A stretch of DNA of 13,710 nt from an uncultured Campylobacter sp. (GCA_938041615.1 CALISV010000285.1:1-13710); one strand, 5' to 3'. Positions 7,343 through 13,710 are shown, counted from the first letter of the stretch. Notes: generated by a model not told the origin, from the letters alone. Program-made: numbers and translations.

Positions 7343-8033
7343 CTGGGCGGGCGGCGTCTTTGGCTTCCGAGATTTCGACTAGTTTTTTAAATATCAAAGT
7401 TTCTAAAAAATCTACGTCTTTTCGCGAATACAAAAACCCGGCGCCAAAACCTCTTTTGCTATTTTCGCCTCTTATTTTGATGATCTTTACGCCCCTTACA
7501 AAGGCTATACCGTAAGTCATCTCGTCAAATTTTATCTTTTCGGCGTGTCTAAACGGCAAAACCTCCCACTCTTTGCAGATACCGTCTTTTTCTATCCTAA
7601 TGCCTTTTTGTATCAGTGTTATAAATGCCAAAAATATGGAGCAAACAACTACGATGTTATTAAGTGTTATTTGAAATTTGTTTTTTTGTAGATATCCGTC
7701 AATGCATCTTGGATCGTCTTTTTCAAAGCACATTAGATTTACGCCCTGCGATTTGGCCTCCTGCGAGCAAACTATGTCATCGTGATAAAAACAAGGTATA
7801 GGCTTGCCGTTATATTTTTCTAAATGCGACCCTTCGTCAAATAGTCCCATAACGCCAAAGCCTAGACACATTATAAATATCGGTAGTTTTAAAAGCGGAT
7901 TAGGGGAGATAAGCAAGGCTCCGCGATCGACAGTTTTGTATGATTTATTTTTTATAAAAAGCGGGGCAAGGACGCCGACGCCTACCGCAACGTAGATCAT
8001 AAATACGGCAAAATCAGCTACGCCTTGCGCCAA
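7338..8033 (-). CDS. Uncharacterised three-segment membrane protein with doubled Cys-x7-Cys loop (paralogue A)
   Basis: 231 residues, same plan as the downstream paralogue: membrane segments at about 8–27, 48–65 and 123–142, a linker SYKTVDRGALLISPNP, and a soluble C-terminal domain (EVLPFRHAEKIKFDE, GVKIIKIRG, GFGAGFLYSRKDVDFLETLI). The second loop is longer than in the paralogue and holds two Cys-x7-Cys units, C81-FYHDDIV-C89 and C102-FEKDDPR-C110, both of the form CFxxDDxxC; the second is followed by IDGYL, matching VDGFL in the paralogue. The loop is probably periplasmic and disulphide-bonded. The TTG start lies two bases after the glcD stop, with GGGG eight bases upstream, so it is coupled to glcD. 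An ATG at 8000 lacks a ribosome site and would cut the first membrane segment. Function unknown. Confidence 0.83.
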   Translation of the reverse strand: MAQGVADFAVFMIYVAVGVGVLAPLFIKNKSYKTVDRGALLISPNPLLKLPIFIMCLGFGVMGLFDEGSHLEKYNGKPIPCFYHDDIVCSQEAKSQGVNLMCFEKDDPRCIDGYLQKNKFQITLNNIVVVCSIFLAFITLIQKGIRIEKDGICKEWEVLPFRHAEKIKFDEMTYGIAFVRGVKIIKIRGENSKRGFGAGFLYSRKDVDFLETLIFKKLVEISEAKDAARPA

Positions 8034-8035
8034 AT

Positions 8036-9421
8036 TTACAGCCCCATTTTAAACGGATTTAGGATATTGTTCGGGTCAAACGCCTTTTTGATACTTCTAA
8101 AAAGCTCCATCTCGGCGTCCGTAAAGGCAAGCGGCATAAACTCGGCCTTGCTGATGCCGATGCCGTGCTCGCCGCTAAGCGTGCCGCCAAGCTCTACCGC
8201 GATCTTAAAAATTTCCTCGATCGCCTTGTGTCCGCTCTCTACCTGCGCCGGGTCGGCTCTATCTACGACCATGACGTTGGTGTGTACGTTGCCATCGCCA
8301 GTGTGGCCAAAGCACGGCACCTGCACGCCGTATCTTTCTGCCACGTCGCCGATACGCTCAAGCAGCTCCGGCAGCTTTGAGCGCGGCACCGTGATGTCTT
8401 CGTTTAGCTTTAAATTTCCGTAGATATTTATCGCCTGCGAGCAGTTGCGGCGGGCAAACCAGATGTCGTTTCGCTCACTCTCGTCTTTGGCGCGTCTAAA
8501 TTCGCTAGCGCCGTTTTCTCTAAACACTCGCTCTATCGTGGCGAGATCCTGCTCCAGGCCGTCTAAAACGTCGCCGTCTACGTCGGTGATGAGCAGCGCG
8601 CCCGCATCTTGGGGTAAGCCTTTGTTAAATTTAGTCTCGACCGCGCGTATGCAAAGCGCGTCTAAAAACTCCATGGCCACCGGCGTCACGCCTGCTGCCA
8701 TCGTCTTATAAACGGCGTTCATCGCGGCGTTTACGCTAGGGAAAATTCCCATCGCCGTTTTTCTAAATTTAGGCTTTGCGATGAGTTTTAGCGTGATCTC
8801 GGTTATTACCGCTAGCGTGCCCTCGCTGGCGATGAGGATGCCTGCGATATTGTATCCCGCGACGTCTTTTATCGTGCGTTTGCCGGCGCGGATCACTTCG
8901 CCGTTAGGTAGCACGGCTCGCAGCGCCATGACGTAGTCTTTGGTGATGCCGTATTTTGCCGCGCGCATGCCGCCGGCGTTTTCGCTCACGTTGCCGCCTA
9001 GCGTCGAGTACTCCTGGCTGGCGGGATCTGGCGGGTAGAAAAGGCCTAGCTTCTCGGCTTCGCGCTGTAAATTTATATTTATACAGCCCGGTTGCACGAC
9101 GGCAACCATATTTTGCATGTCGATTTCTAGGATTTTATTCATATGCTTTTCAAAAGCAAGCACCACGCCGCCCTCGTGCGCTAGCGCCCCACCTGTAAAG
9201 CCGCTACCTGCGCCCCTAGGCACGATTATGATTTTATTTTCGTTGCAGTATTTTAAAATCTCGCTAATGTCGCTCTCGTCTCTAGGGAAAAGCACGCCGT
9301 CAGGCAAATGGCGCTTTCTAGTAGCGTCGTAGCAGTAGGCTATCCTGTGCGCGTCGTCGAAGTAGGCGTTATCGGCGCCTAGTAAATTTGCAAAAAATTT
9401 AGCGTGTTTATCAAGCATCAT
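8036..9421 (-). CDS. glcD: FAD-linked oxidase, GlcD / D-2-hydroxyacid dehydrogenase type
   Basis: A flavoprotein of the FAD-binding type 4 (VAO/PCMH) family that oxidises 2-hydroxyacids such as glycolate or D-lactate, usually passing electrons to an iron-sulphur partner. The 461-residue length is normal. The N-terminal FAD domain shows VPRGAGSGFTGGAL (67–80), PPDPASQEYSTLGGNV (130–145) and RTIKDVAGYN (182–191). The C-terminal cap and binding region shows EDITVPRSKLP (341–351), GHTGDGNVH (372–380), SGEHGIG (416–422) and DPNNILNPFK (449–458). It starts ATGATG, overlapping the upstream stop by four bases, a tight translational link to the PgbA-N-like gene. As I recall, H. pylori HP0508–HP0509 and C. 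jejuni Cj1214c–Cj1213c keep the same pair. No glcE or glcF is in the window, so the substrate and electron acceptor are undetermined. Confidence 0.93.
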   Translation of the reverse strand: MMLDKHAKFFANLLGADNAYFDDAHRIAYCYDATRKRHLPDGVLFPRDESDISEILKYCNENKIIIVPRGAGSGFTGGALAHEGGVVLAFEKHMNKILEIDMQNMVAVVQPGCININLQREAEKLGLFYPPDPASQEYSTLGGNVSENAGGMRAAKYGITKDYVMALRAVLPNGEVIRAGKRTIKDVAGYNIAGILIASEGTLAVITEITLKLIAKPKFRKTAMGIFPSVNAAMNAVYKTMAAGVTPVAMEFLDALCIRAVETKFNKGLPQDAGALLITDVDGDVLDGLEQDLATIERVFRENGASEFRRAKDESERNDIWFARRNCSQAINIYGNLKLNEDITVPRSKLPELLERIGDVAERYGVQVPCFGHTGDGNVHTNVMVVDRADPAQVESGHKAIEEIFKIAVELGGTLSGEHGIGISKAEFMPLAFTDAEMELFRSIKKAFDPNNILNPFKMGL

Positions 9422-10134
9422 TTCTCTTTCAAAAGAGCTTTGTAGTGGCGGTCAAAGTCGCTGATCTGCTCCGAGCCCCATTTCCAAAATACCGTATCAA
9501 TGTCCTTGACGCGAGTGTAGAAAGGCAGCTGGTAGTATTTGACCGCGCCGCTTTGGAAGCGTTTTAACGGCTCGAAACTCTGGCAGTCGGCAAAAAGCGC
9601 TTCGTTGTTCATAGCGATGAAAATAAGCCCGGCAGCGCTTTGAGAGCACATTTTGCGAAAATCGTCGCGGCTAGGGTTTGGCTTATACTCGTAGCTTAGG
9701 TACGAGCCCACGATATCGGGGTGGATAAAGGTGATGTCTTTAAACGCGTTCGTTACTTCGGCGTAAATTTCTTTGTTCGGTACGACGATGAGCGAGCGGT
9801 TGTAGAGGTAGTTTAGGATGATCTCGTCGCCGCTTTTAGGCAAAATTCCCGGTATCGGCAGGGCTTTTTGCGCTAACGTGTCAAATACCTCGAATCGCAC
9901 CTTTGCAAAGCCGCCGCCTTTTTGCGTGACGACCGCGCGAGCGATGATTGAGCTTTGAGAGCCTTCAAATTTATGCATCACGACGCCGCTACTACCTACG
10001 ACGATATCTGAGTTGTCTATGATTGTGCCTACGCCCTCATCCACGCTTATTAGCGGGGCCTTGTACTCTCTCATCGAAAACTCGGCCGCAAAGCTAAGGC
10101 AAGCCGCCGCTAAAAATAAAAGAAATTTTTTCAA
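9418..10134 (-). CDS. Secreted protein with PgbA-N-like domain
   Basis: 238 residues with a signal peptide (KKFLLFLAAACLSFA, cleavage around residues 16–17) and no later membrane segment, so periplasmic or outer-membrane associated. The beta-rich body begins with EFSMREYKAPLISVDEGVGTIID and includes a conserved-looking stretch NYLYNRSLIVVPNKEIY (108–124); Cys163 and Cys184 could form a disulphide. By position (directly before glcD) and by sequence character it corresponds to the N-terminal domain of H. pylori plasminogen-binding protein PgbA and to C. jejuni Cj1214c. The lysine-rich C-terminal extension of PgbA is absent here, so plasminogen binding should not be assumed. The TTG start has a strong ribosome site, AGGAG, seven bases upstream, and the putative promoter lies just beyond. 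First gene of the minus-strand operon. Family assignment is moderately sure. Confidence 0.8.
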   Translation of the reverse strand: MKKFLLFLAAACLSFAAEFSMREYKAPLISVDEGVGTIIDNSDIVVGSSGVVMHKFEGSQSSIIARAVVTQKGGGFAKVRFEVFDTLAQKALPIPGILPKSGDEIILNYLYNRSLIVVPNKEIYAEVTNAFKDITFIHPDIVGSYLSYEYKPNPSRDDFRKMCSQSAAGLIFIAMNNEALFADCQSFEPLKRFQSGAVKYYQLPFYTRVKDIDTVFWKWGSEQISDFDRHYKALLKEK

Positions 10135-10169
10135 AATTTATCTCCTGAAAGTTTGAAATTTTAGCGCTC

Positions 10170-10175
10170 ATTATA
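10170..10175 (-). promoter_or_regulatory. -10 box of the minus-strand operon promoter
   Basis: On the minus strand TATAAT occupies 10175–10170. TTGCAA at 10199–10194 lies 18 bases upstream as a possible -35. The box is 35 bases before the TTG start. This probably drives the five genes running down to 5826. Confidence 0.65.
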
Positions 10176-10191
10176 TCTGAAACTGGCTTAG

Positions 10192-10201
10192 TTTTGCAAA
10201 A
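10192..10201. promoter_or_regulatory. Palindrome TTTTGCAAAA at the centre of the divergent promoters
   Basis: A perfect 10-base palindrome. Read on either strand it supplies TTGCAA at -35-like distance from a -10 box: 18 bases from TATAAT on the minus strand and 19 from TAAAAT on the plus strand. It could be a shared -35 or a regulator site; chance is possible in AT-rich DNA. Confidence 0.4.
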
Positions 10202-10218
10202 TGTAAGTAATTTTCGAG

Positions 10219-10224
10219 TAAAAT
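10219..10224 (+). promoter_or_regulatory. Candidate -10 box for the M23 peptidase gene
   Basis: TAAAAT follows GAG and ends 24 bases before the ATG, with TTGCAA 19 bases upstream. It would transcribe the peptidase, mgtE and NUDIX genes, which abut or overlap. Confidence 0.5.
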
Positions 10225-10248
10225 ACGGCTTTTAAATCAAGGGATTTT

Positions 10249-12105
10249 ATGAAGAAATTTTCATTAGCTTTACTGCTGGCGGTAAATTTATTCGCCGCCG
10301 CGCCTATACAACCTACCGTCCAGGAGCTTAGCTGGCCTAGCGGAGATACGTTTTTAACTTTTTTGGAGAAAAATTCCATCCCCCTTTCTCTTTATTATGA
10401 TATGGATTCGGACGATAAGGAGTTTGTAAGCGAGATAAAAGCGGGCATATCGTATCAAATTTTAAGAGACGAAAAAGGCGGGATAAGCCAGGTGCTAATC
10501 CCAGTAAACGAAGAACTTCAAGCGCAAATTTATAAAGACGAAGAGGGTAAATTTAAATTTCAGCTCTCATCGATTTCGTATCAGACTTATAGGCGCGTGC
10601 TTAGTATGCCGATCGTCTCGAATCCTTCGCAAGATATACTAGAAGCTACGGGTAGCGCGGCGCTAGCGCATGGATTTTATCTAGCTATGAGGAGCGAAGT
10701 GGGTGCTAAAGAGTTTACGAAGCTAAAAAAAGGCGACAGGCTGGCGATGGAATACACGCAAAAGATGAGACTGGGACGCACGTTCGGCGCTCCTGAGATA
10801 TACTGGGCGACGATTGAAATCAGTGGCAAAAAATACACGGTTTATAAATACGAAAACAAATACTACGACAAAAGCGGCAAGAAAAACGATAAATTTTTGC
10901 TAACTAGACCGATCGCAAACGCTCGTATTACCTCGCCTTTTACGCCCAAGCGCTATCATCCGATACTAAAGCGCTATAAGGCCCATCTAGGCGTGGACTA
11001 CGGCGCTCCTAAAGGCACTCCGATAAAGGCCGCAGGCGAGGGTACGGTTAAATTCGTCGGTACTAAAAGCGGCTACGGCAAGGTAGTAATACTAGGTCAC
11101 ACTAGCGGTTACGAGACGCTATATGCGCACACTAGCGGCTTTGCTAAAGGTATAAAAAGCGGAGTAAAAGTTAAGCAAGGTCAGCTCATCGCATATGTAG
11201 GAAACACGGGCATGAGTACGGGTTCGCACCTGCATTTCGGCGTTTATAAAAATGGTAACGCTATAAACCCGGAGACCGAGATAAAGGTAGCTAAAAGCGT
11301 ATTTGCCTTAAATGAAAGCGCTAAATTTCAAAAATATATAAAACAGTTTGAAAACAAGATAAAAGAGTATGCCAACAAGGATGAAATCCCTGAAAAAGAG
11401 CAAAAATTTGATGCGGCGATGGACTGGGAGCATCCTATAACCGAGCCAAAAGCAGACGTAAATTTGACGATGACGGACGCAAATTCTACCTTTTCTAGCA
11501 GAGATTTAAATTTAACTACGGAGACGAAAAGGGCAGAAGAAAATTTAACTAACATCGGCTCTTTAAAAACAGATATAAATTTGACAAAAGAGACAAAGGG
11601 TGACAACAAGGAAGACAATGCGACCAAAACCGAAGCAAATTTGACGAGCGAGCTCGCAAGCGGCAGCGACGATGCAAATTTGACGGACTCAAATTTAACT
11701 AAAACAGAGTCAAATTTGACCGTGCAGCCTAAATCCGAAAGCAATTCGTCCGAGATCAAAACGGACGCGAACGAAACGGCAAATTTAGCCGCAGCAAAAT
11801 CTGCAAAATCGGAGTCAAATTTGACCTCTGCAAAAGCGTCAAACAAGGCGGCAAGCAAGACTGAGCCAAAAAAATCAAGCAAAGAGGCGAAAAAATCTGA
11901 GTCAAATTCGTCCGCTAAAAATAAAGACAAAACAAAACAGACGGATAAGAAAAAGGACAAAACAAATAAAGAAACCAAAACCGAGTCCAAAAAGAAAAAA
12001 GACGTAAACGCCAGCAAAGATAAGTCTAAAAAGCAAAAAGATGCCGCCGATAAAAAGGCTAAATCAAAAGGCAAAACCGCCGAGTCAAGCGACAAAAAGA
12101 AGTAA
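10249..12105 (+). CDS. M23 (LytM) peptidoglycan peptidase, Csd3/Pgp3-like, with a long sequon-rich Lys-rich tail
   Basis: A periplasmic zinc peptidase that cuts peptidoglycan peptides. Signal peptide at 1–17. Residues about 20–215 correspond to the N-terminal domains of Csd3-type proteins (H. pylori HP0506, a cell-shape endopeptidase/carboxypeptidase). The LytM domain is about 225–345, with all expected residues: His246 and Asp250 in HLGVD, catalytic His294 in LYAH, and His327/His329 in HLHFGV. A short helix (about 355–378) leads into a tail, 400–618, of low complexity without hydrophobic core: Asn/Thr/Ser/Asp/Glu-rich to about 530, then very lysine-rich. The tail holds 15 D/E-x-N-x-S/T sequons. 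At 618 residues it is about 200 longer than H. pylori Csd3. Start ATG; AAGGGA lies four bases upstream. It is divergent from the PgbA-N gene and abuts mgtE. The enzyme call is strong; the Csd3/Pgp3 subfamily is likely. Confidence 0.93.
   Translation: MKKFSLALLLAVNLFAAAPIQPTVQELSWPSGDTFLTFLEKNSIPLSLYYDMDSDDKEFVSEIKAGISYQILRDEKGGISQVLIPVNEELQAQIYKDEEGKFKFQLSSISYQTYRRVLSMPIVSNPSQDILEATGSAALAHGFYLAMRSEVGAKEFTKLKKGDRLAMEYTQKMRLGRTFGAPEIYWATIEISGKKYTVYKYENKYYDKSGKKNDKFLLTRPIANARITSPFTPKRYHPILKRYKAHLGVDYGAPKGTPIKAAGEGTVKFVGTKSGYGKVVILGHTSGYETLYAHTSGFAKGIKSGVKVKQGQLIAYVGNTGMSTGSHLHFGVYKNGNAINPETEIKVAKSVFALNESAKFQKYIKQFENKIKEYANKDEIPEKEQKFDAAMDWEHPITEPKADVNLTMTDANSTFSSRDLNLTTETKRAEENLTNIGSLKTDINLTKETKGDNKEDNATKTEANLTSELASGSDDANLTDSNLTKTESNLTVQPKSESNSSEIKTDANETANLAAAKSAKSESNLTSAKASNKAASKTEPKKSSKEAKKSESNSSAKNKDKTKQTDKKKDKTNKETKTESKKKKDVNASKDKSKKQKDAADKKAKSKGKTAESSDKKK
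11455..12015 (+). other. Array of 15 bacterial N-glycosylation sequons in the peptidase tail
   Basis: Every N-x-S/T in the tail has Asp or Glu at -2, the form required by Campylobacter PglB. The asparagines are 405, 412, 421, 432, 444, 457, 464, 477, 482, 489, 499, 508, 524, 553 and 587. Spacing is mostly 5–16 residues; 13 of them fall within 120 residues. Nine are Asn-Leu-Thr, each encoded by AAT-TTG/TTA-AC following a codon ending in A, so each contains the AAATTT word. The others are NST, NAT, NSS (twice), NET and NAS. The motif is visible; glycan occupancy is inferred. Confidence 0.88.
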
Positions 12106-13482
12106 ATGATGGAAGAAAACGAGCAATTAAACGAAGCCAAAGAGCTGCTAGACTCGCACCTAAACGAGACGATCGATAAGGAACTAAGCCCCGCCGACCT
12201 CGCCCAGCACCTAAAAACGCTTAAAAAGCACGATGAGGAGCTATTTGGCGAATACCTCGAAAAGCTAGATCCCGAGATCCTGGGCGACGTAGCGATCGAG
12301 ATGCCAGATCACATGCTAAAGGACGTGATCGAGCAGATACCAAGCGACAAGATCATCGAGGCGATCGAGGAGCTGGAGAGTGACGATGCGGCCGAGCTTT
12401 TGGAGTATATCGAGGAGATCGACGAACAAAAGGCGAAGGAGCTCTTTGACGGCCTGGATAAGGACGATCAGGAGGAGATTTTACGTATCCGCAGCTACGA
12501 CGAGGGCGAAGCGGGTGCGTTCATGCAGACGGAGCTTTTTAGCGCGCATATCGACGAGCAGCTAAAAACGGCGGTCGAGCGGTTAAGGCGCGAGAAGGAA
12601 GAGGGCAAACTAGAAAACGTCTCGCAGCTTTTTATCACCGATAAAAAGGGTGTTTTGCTCCATGCGGTGCCGCTTGAGGATCTGATACTATTTGACTTTA
12701 ACCAAACTTTAAGAGAGATCATCGCAAAGAGCGAAGAGGATAAGTATAAACCAAACGTGGCCGTAGATAACGAGCCTATCGAGACGGTCGTAGAAACGGT
12801 CGAAAACTACGATATGAACTCGATCGCGGTCGTCGATAGCAAGGGTTATTTGCTAGGTCGTATCACAACAGACGACATCCACGACTTTATAAAAGAGAGC
12901 GCCACGGAGCAAATTTATAACCTAGCCGGCGTCGACGACGAGGCTGAGGAAGAGGATACGAGCCTGGTTAAGGCCACTCGCGCACGCGCCGTTTGGCTAC
13001 TTATAAATTTATTTACCGCGCTTATTAGTTCATCGATCATCGGGCTTTTTGACGAGACGATAGCTAGCTACGTAGCACTTGCGGTGCTTATGCCAATCGT
13101 CGCATCCATGGGCGGAAACACCGGCACGCAGGCGCTTACGGTTACGGTGCGCCGACTAACTCTGGGAGAGATCGAGTTTAAAAACGCCGCCGTCGCGCTA
13201 AAACGCGAGGTAGGCATCGCGCTCATAAACGGGCTAACCTTTGCGTTTTTGATGGGCATTATCGCTGCGCTGTGGTTTAACCGCCCGATGCTAGGCGTAG
13301 TTATCGGCGCTTCGATGCTGATAAATTTGTTTTTCGCGGGATTTTTCGGTACTTTGATACCGCTAAGCTTAAAAAAATTTGACATCGATCCCGCCGTCGG
13401 CTCGGCCGTACTGCTTACCACCGTTACCGATACGGTCGGCTTTTTTAGCTTTTTAGGACTGGCAAAATGGATACTTCTGTAA
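12106..13482 (+). CDS. mgtE: Magnesium transporter MgtE
   Basis: MgtE is a Mg2+-gated inner-membrane magnesium channel. The 458 residues show the full layout: an acidic N-terminal superhelical domain (about 25–135, with repeated DPEILGDVAIEMP-like helices), paired CBS domains (about 137–265, with SIAVVDSKGYLLGRITTDD at 239–257), a connecting helix, and five membrane segments from about 296 to 458. The pore signatures are MPIVASMGGNTGTQ (329–342) and DPAVGSAVLLTTVTDTVGFFSF, where Asp442 matches the pore aspartate of family members. ATG immediately follows the TAA of the peptidase gene (TAAATGATG), with a second ATG next to it; AAGAAG just upstream may serve as ribosome site. Translation is probably coupled to the peptidase gene. 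The acidic cytoplasmic domain is expected to sense Mg2+. Confidence 0.96.
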   Translation: MMEENEQLNEAKELLDSHLNETIDKELSPADLAQHLKTLKKHDEELFGEYLEKLDPEILGDVAIEMPDHMLKDVIEQIPSDKIIEAIEELESDDAAELLEYIEEIDEQKAKELFDGLDKDDQEEILRIRSYDEGEAGAFMQTELFSAHIDEQLKTAVERLRREKEEGKLENVSQLFITDKKGVLLHAVPLEDLILFDFNQTLREIIAKSEEDKYKPNVAVDNEPIETVVETVENYDMNSIAVVDSKGYLLGRITTDDIHDFIKESATEQIYNLAGVDDEAEEEDTSLVKATRARAVWLLINLFTALISSSIIGLFDETIASYVALAVLMPIVASMGGNTGTQALTVTVRRLTLGEIEFKNAAVALKREVGIALINGLTFAFLMGIIAALWFNRPMLGVVIGASMLINLFFAGFFGTLIPLSLKKFDIDPAVGSAVLLTTVTDTVGFFSFLGLAKWILL

Positions 13483-13710
13483 AAAATATCAAAATAGAAA
13501 ATTTAACCGCCCCGCGCTACGTAAAGCCGTATCAAATTTCCTTTGATCTGTGCGAAAAGTCCGTCAGATGGGAGTGTATCAAGGCTCACGATAGCGTCTC
13601 GGTACTGCTTTATCACGAGGACAAGGACGCGTTTTTGCTGGTTAAGCAGTTTCGCCCCGCCGTTTGGTTTAATCTGCAAGAAGGGCGCGAGCTAAATTTG
13701 ACGCAAAAGG
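13467..13710 (+). CDS. NUDIX hydrolase, NUDT14/UDP-sugar diphosphatase-like (3' truncated by window edge)
   Basis: The first 81 residues are present, and the frame is open to the window end. The stretch YVKPYQISFDLCEKSVRW, then AHDSVSVLLYHEDKDAFLLV and KQFRPAVWFN, closely resembles the start of human NUDT14 (UDP-glucose pyrophosphatase) and related NUDIX hydrolases that split nucleoside diphosphate sugars. The NUDIX box itself lies beyond the window, so catalysis cannot be checked. The ATG at 13467 overlaps the last 16 bases of mgtE in another frame. AGGA at 13455–13458 lies eight bases upstream and supports this start. It is probably the third gene of the peptidase–mgtE transcript. Confidence 0.85.
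   Translation, partial: MDTSVKNIKIENLTAPRYVKPYQISFDLCEKSVRWECIKAHDSVSVLLYHEDKDAFLLVKQFRPAVWFNLQEGRELNLTQK

Noticed and set aside
6637..8033. The two paralogues as one broken gene
   Set aside because: Each has its own start, three membrane segments and a complete C-terminal domain, and they align to each other along their lengths, so this is a duplication and not a frameshift.
8025..8711. Plus-strand open frames opposite glcD
   Set aside because: They have no family motifs and lie wholly within a well-supported minus-strand gene.
10099..10134. PgbA-N-like protein as a lipoprotein (AAAC at residues 9–12)
   Set aside because: The residue three before Cys12 is Ala, not the preferred Leu, and a good type I cleavage site (SFA-A) follows. 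A simple signal peptide is more likely, but not proven.
11311..11319. Asn355 (NES) in the peptidase as another glycosylation site
   Set aside because: The -2 residue is Ala, so it does not meet the bacterial PglB sequon, and it lies next to the folded domain.
11455..11830. Repeated AAATTTGAC-like units resembling a CRISPR or VNTR array
   Set aside because: Units are short, spacing is irregular, and there are no equal-length spacers. The pattern is explained by Asn-Leu-Thr codons in one frame.
11328..12140. Long minus-strand open frame (270 codons) opposite the peptidase tail
   Set aside because: It is the antisense of a low-complexity Lys/Asn/Thr-rich tail and yields a Phe/Ser/Leu-rich product with no recognisable motif. 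The plus-strand gene fully explains the DNA.

Overview
The window reads as chromosomal DNA of a Campylobacter from the higher-GC group that includes C. rectus, C. showae, C. curvus and C. concisus. The genus call rests on several signs: the block ComEC – YihY – GlcD – PgbA-N protein – M23 peptidase, which as I recall matches Cj1211–Cj1215 of C. jejuni; the epsilon-proteobacterial form of DnaB; many TTG starts; and a tail full of sites for the Campylobacter PglB glycosyltransferase. The group call rests on a GC content in the forties by eye and on the very frequent word AAATTT. The species is not resolved.

Layout. 1–1755 (+): the 3' end of an MBOAT O-acyltransferase gene and a membrane-anchored SGNH-like partner, probably one acylation operon. 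1827–2885 (+): ispG (isoprenoid precursor synthesis) with its own -10 box. 2886–3115: a 230-bp gap packed with AAATTT words. 3122–5829 (+): dnaB, then a short ComEC-type DNA-uptake channel gene. The next five genes lie on the minus strand, read from 10134 down to 5826: a PgbA-N-like secreted protein, a GlcD-type FAD oxidase, two tandem paralogous membrane proteins of unknown function, and a YihY/BrkB membrane protein. Their tight spacing or overlap suggests one operon. 10135–10248 is a divergent promoter region. 10249–13710 (+): a Csd3/Pgp3-like M23 peptidase, the magnesium channel MgtE, and the start of a NUDT14-like NUDIX hydrolase, all abutting or overlapping.

Most genes are conserved housekeeping or envelope genes. 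Two things stand out. First, the M23 peptidase has a disordered C-terminal tail of about 215 residues with 15 N-X-S/T sites, and all 15 have Asp or Glu at -2, the strict bacterial PglB sequon. This looks like a dedicated multi-glycosylation tail on a periplasmic cell-wall enzyme. Nine of the 15 are Asn-Leu-Thr encoded by the same AAATTT word that is scattered through the window. Second, a pair of diverged paralogous proteins (three membrane segments, a Cys-x7-Cys loop, and a C-terminal domain that may be PH-like) sits between glcD and yihY, which I recall as adjacent in C. jejuni. It is an unrecognised, probably lineage-specific module.

I saw no rRNA, tRNA, CRISPR array, insertion sequence or prophage. 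No gene-free stretch exceeds 300 bases.
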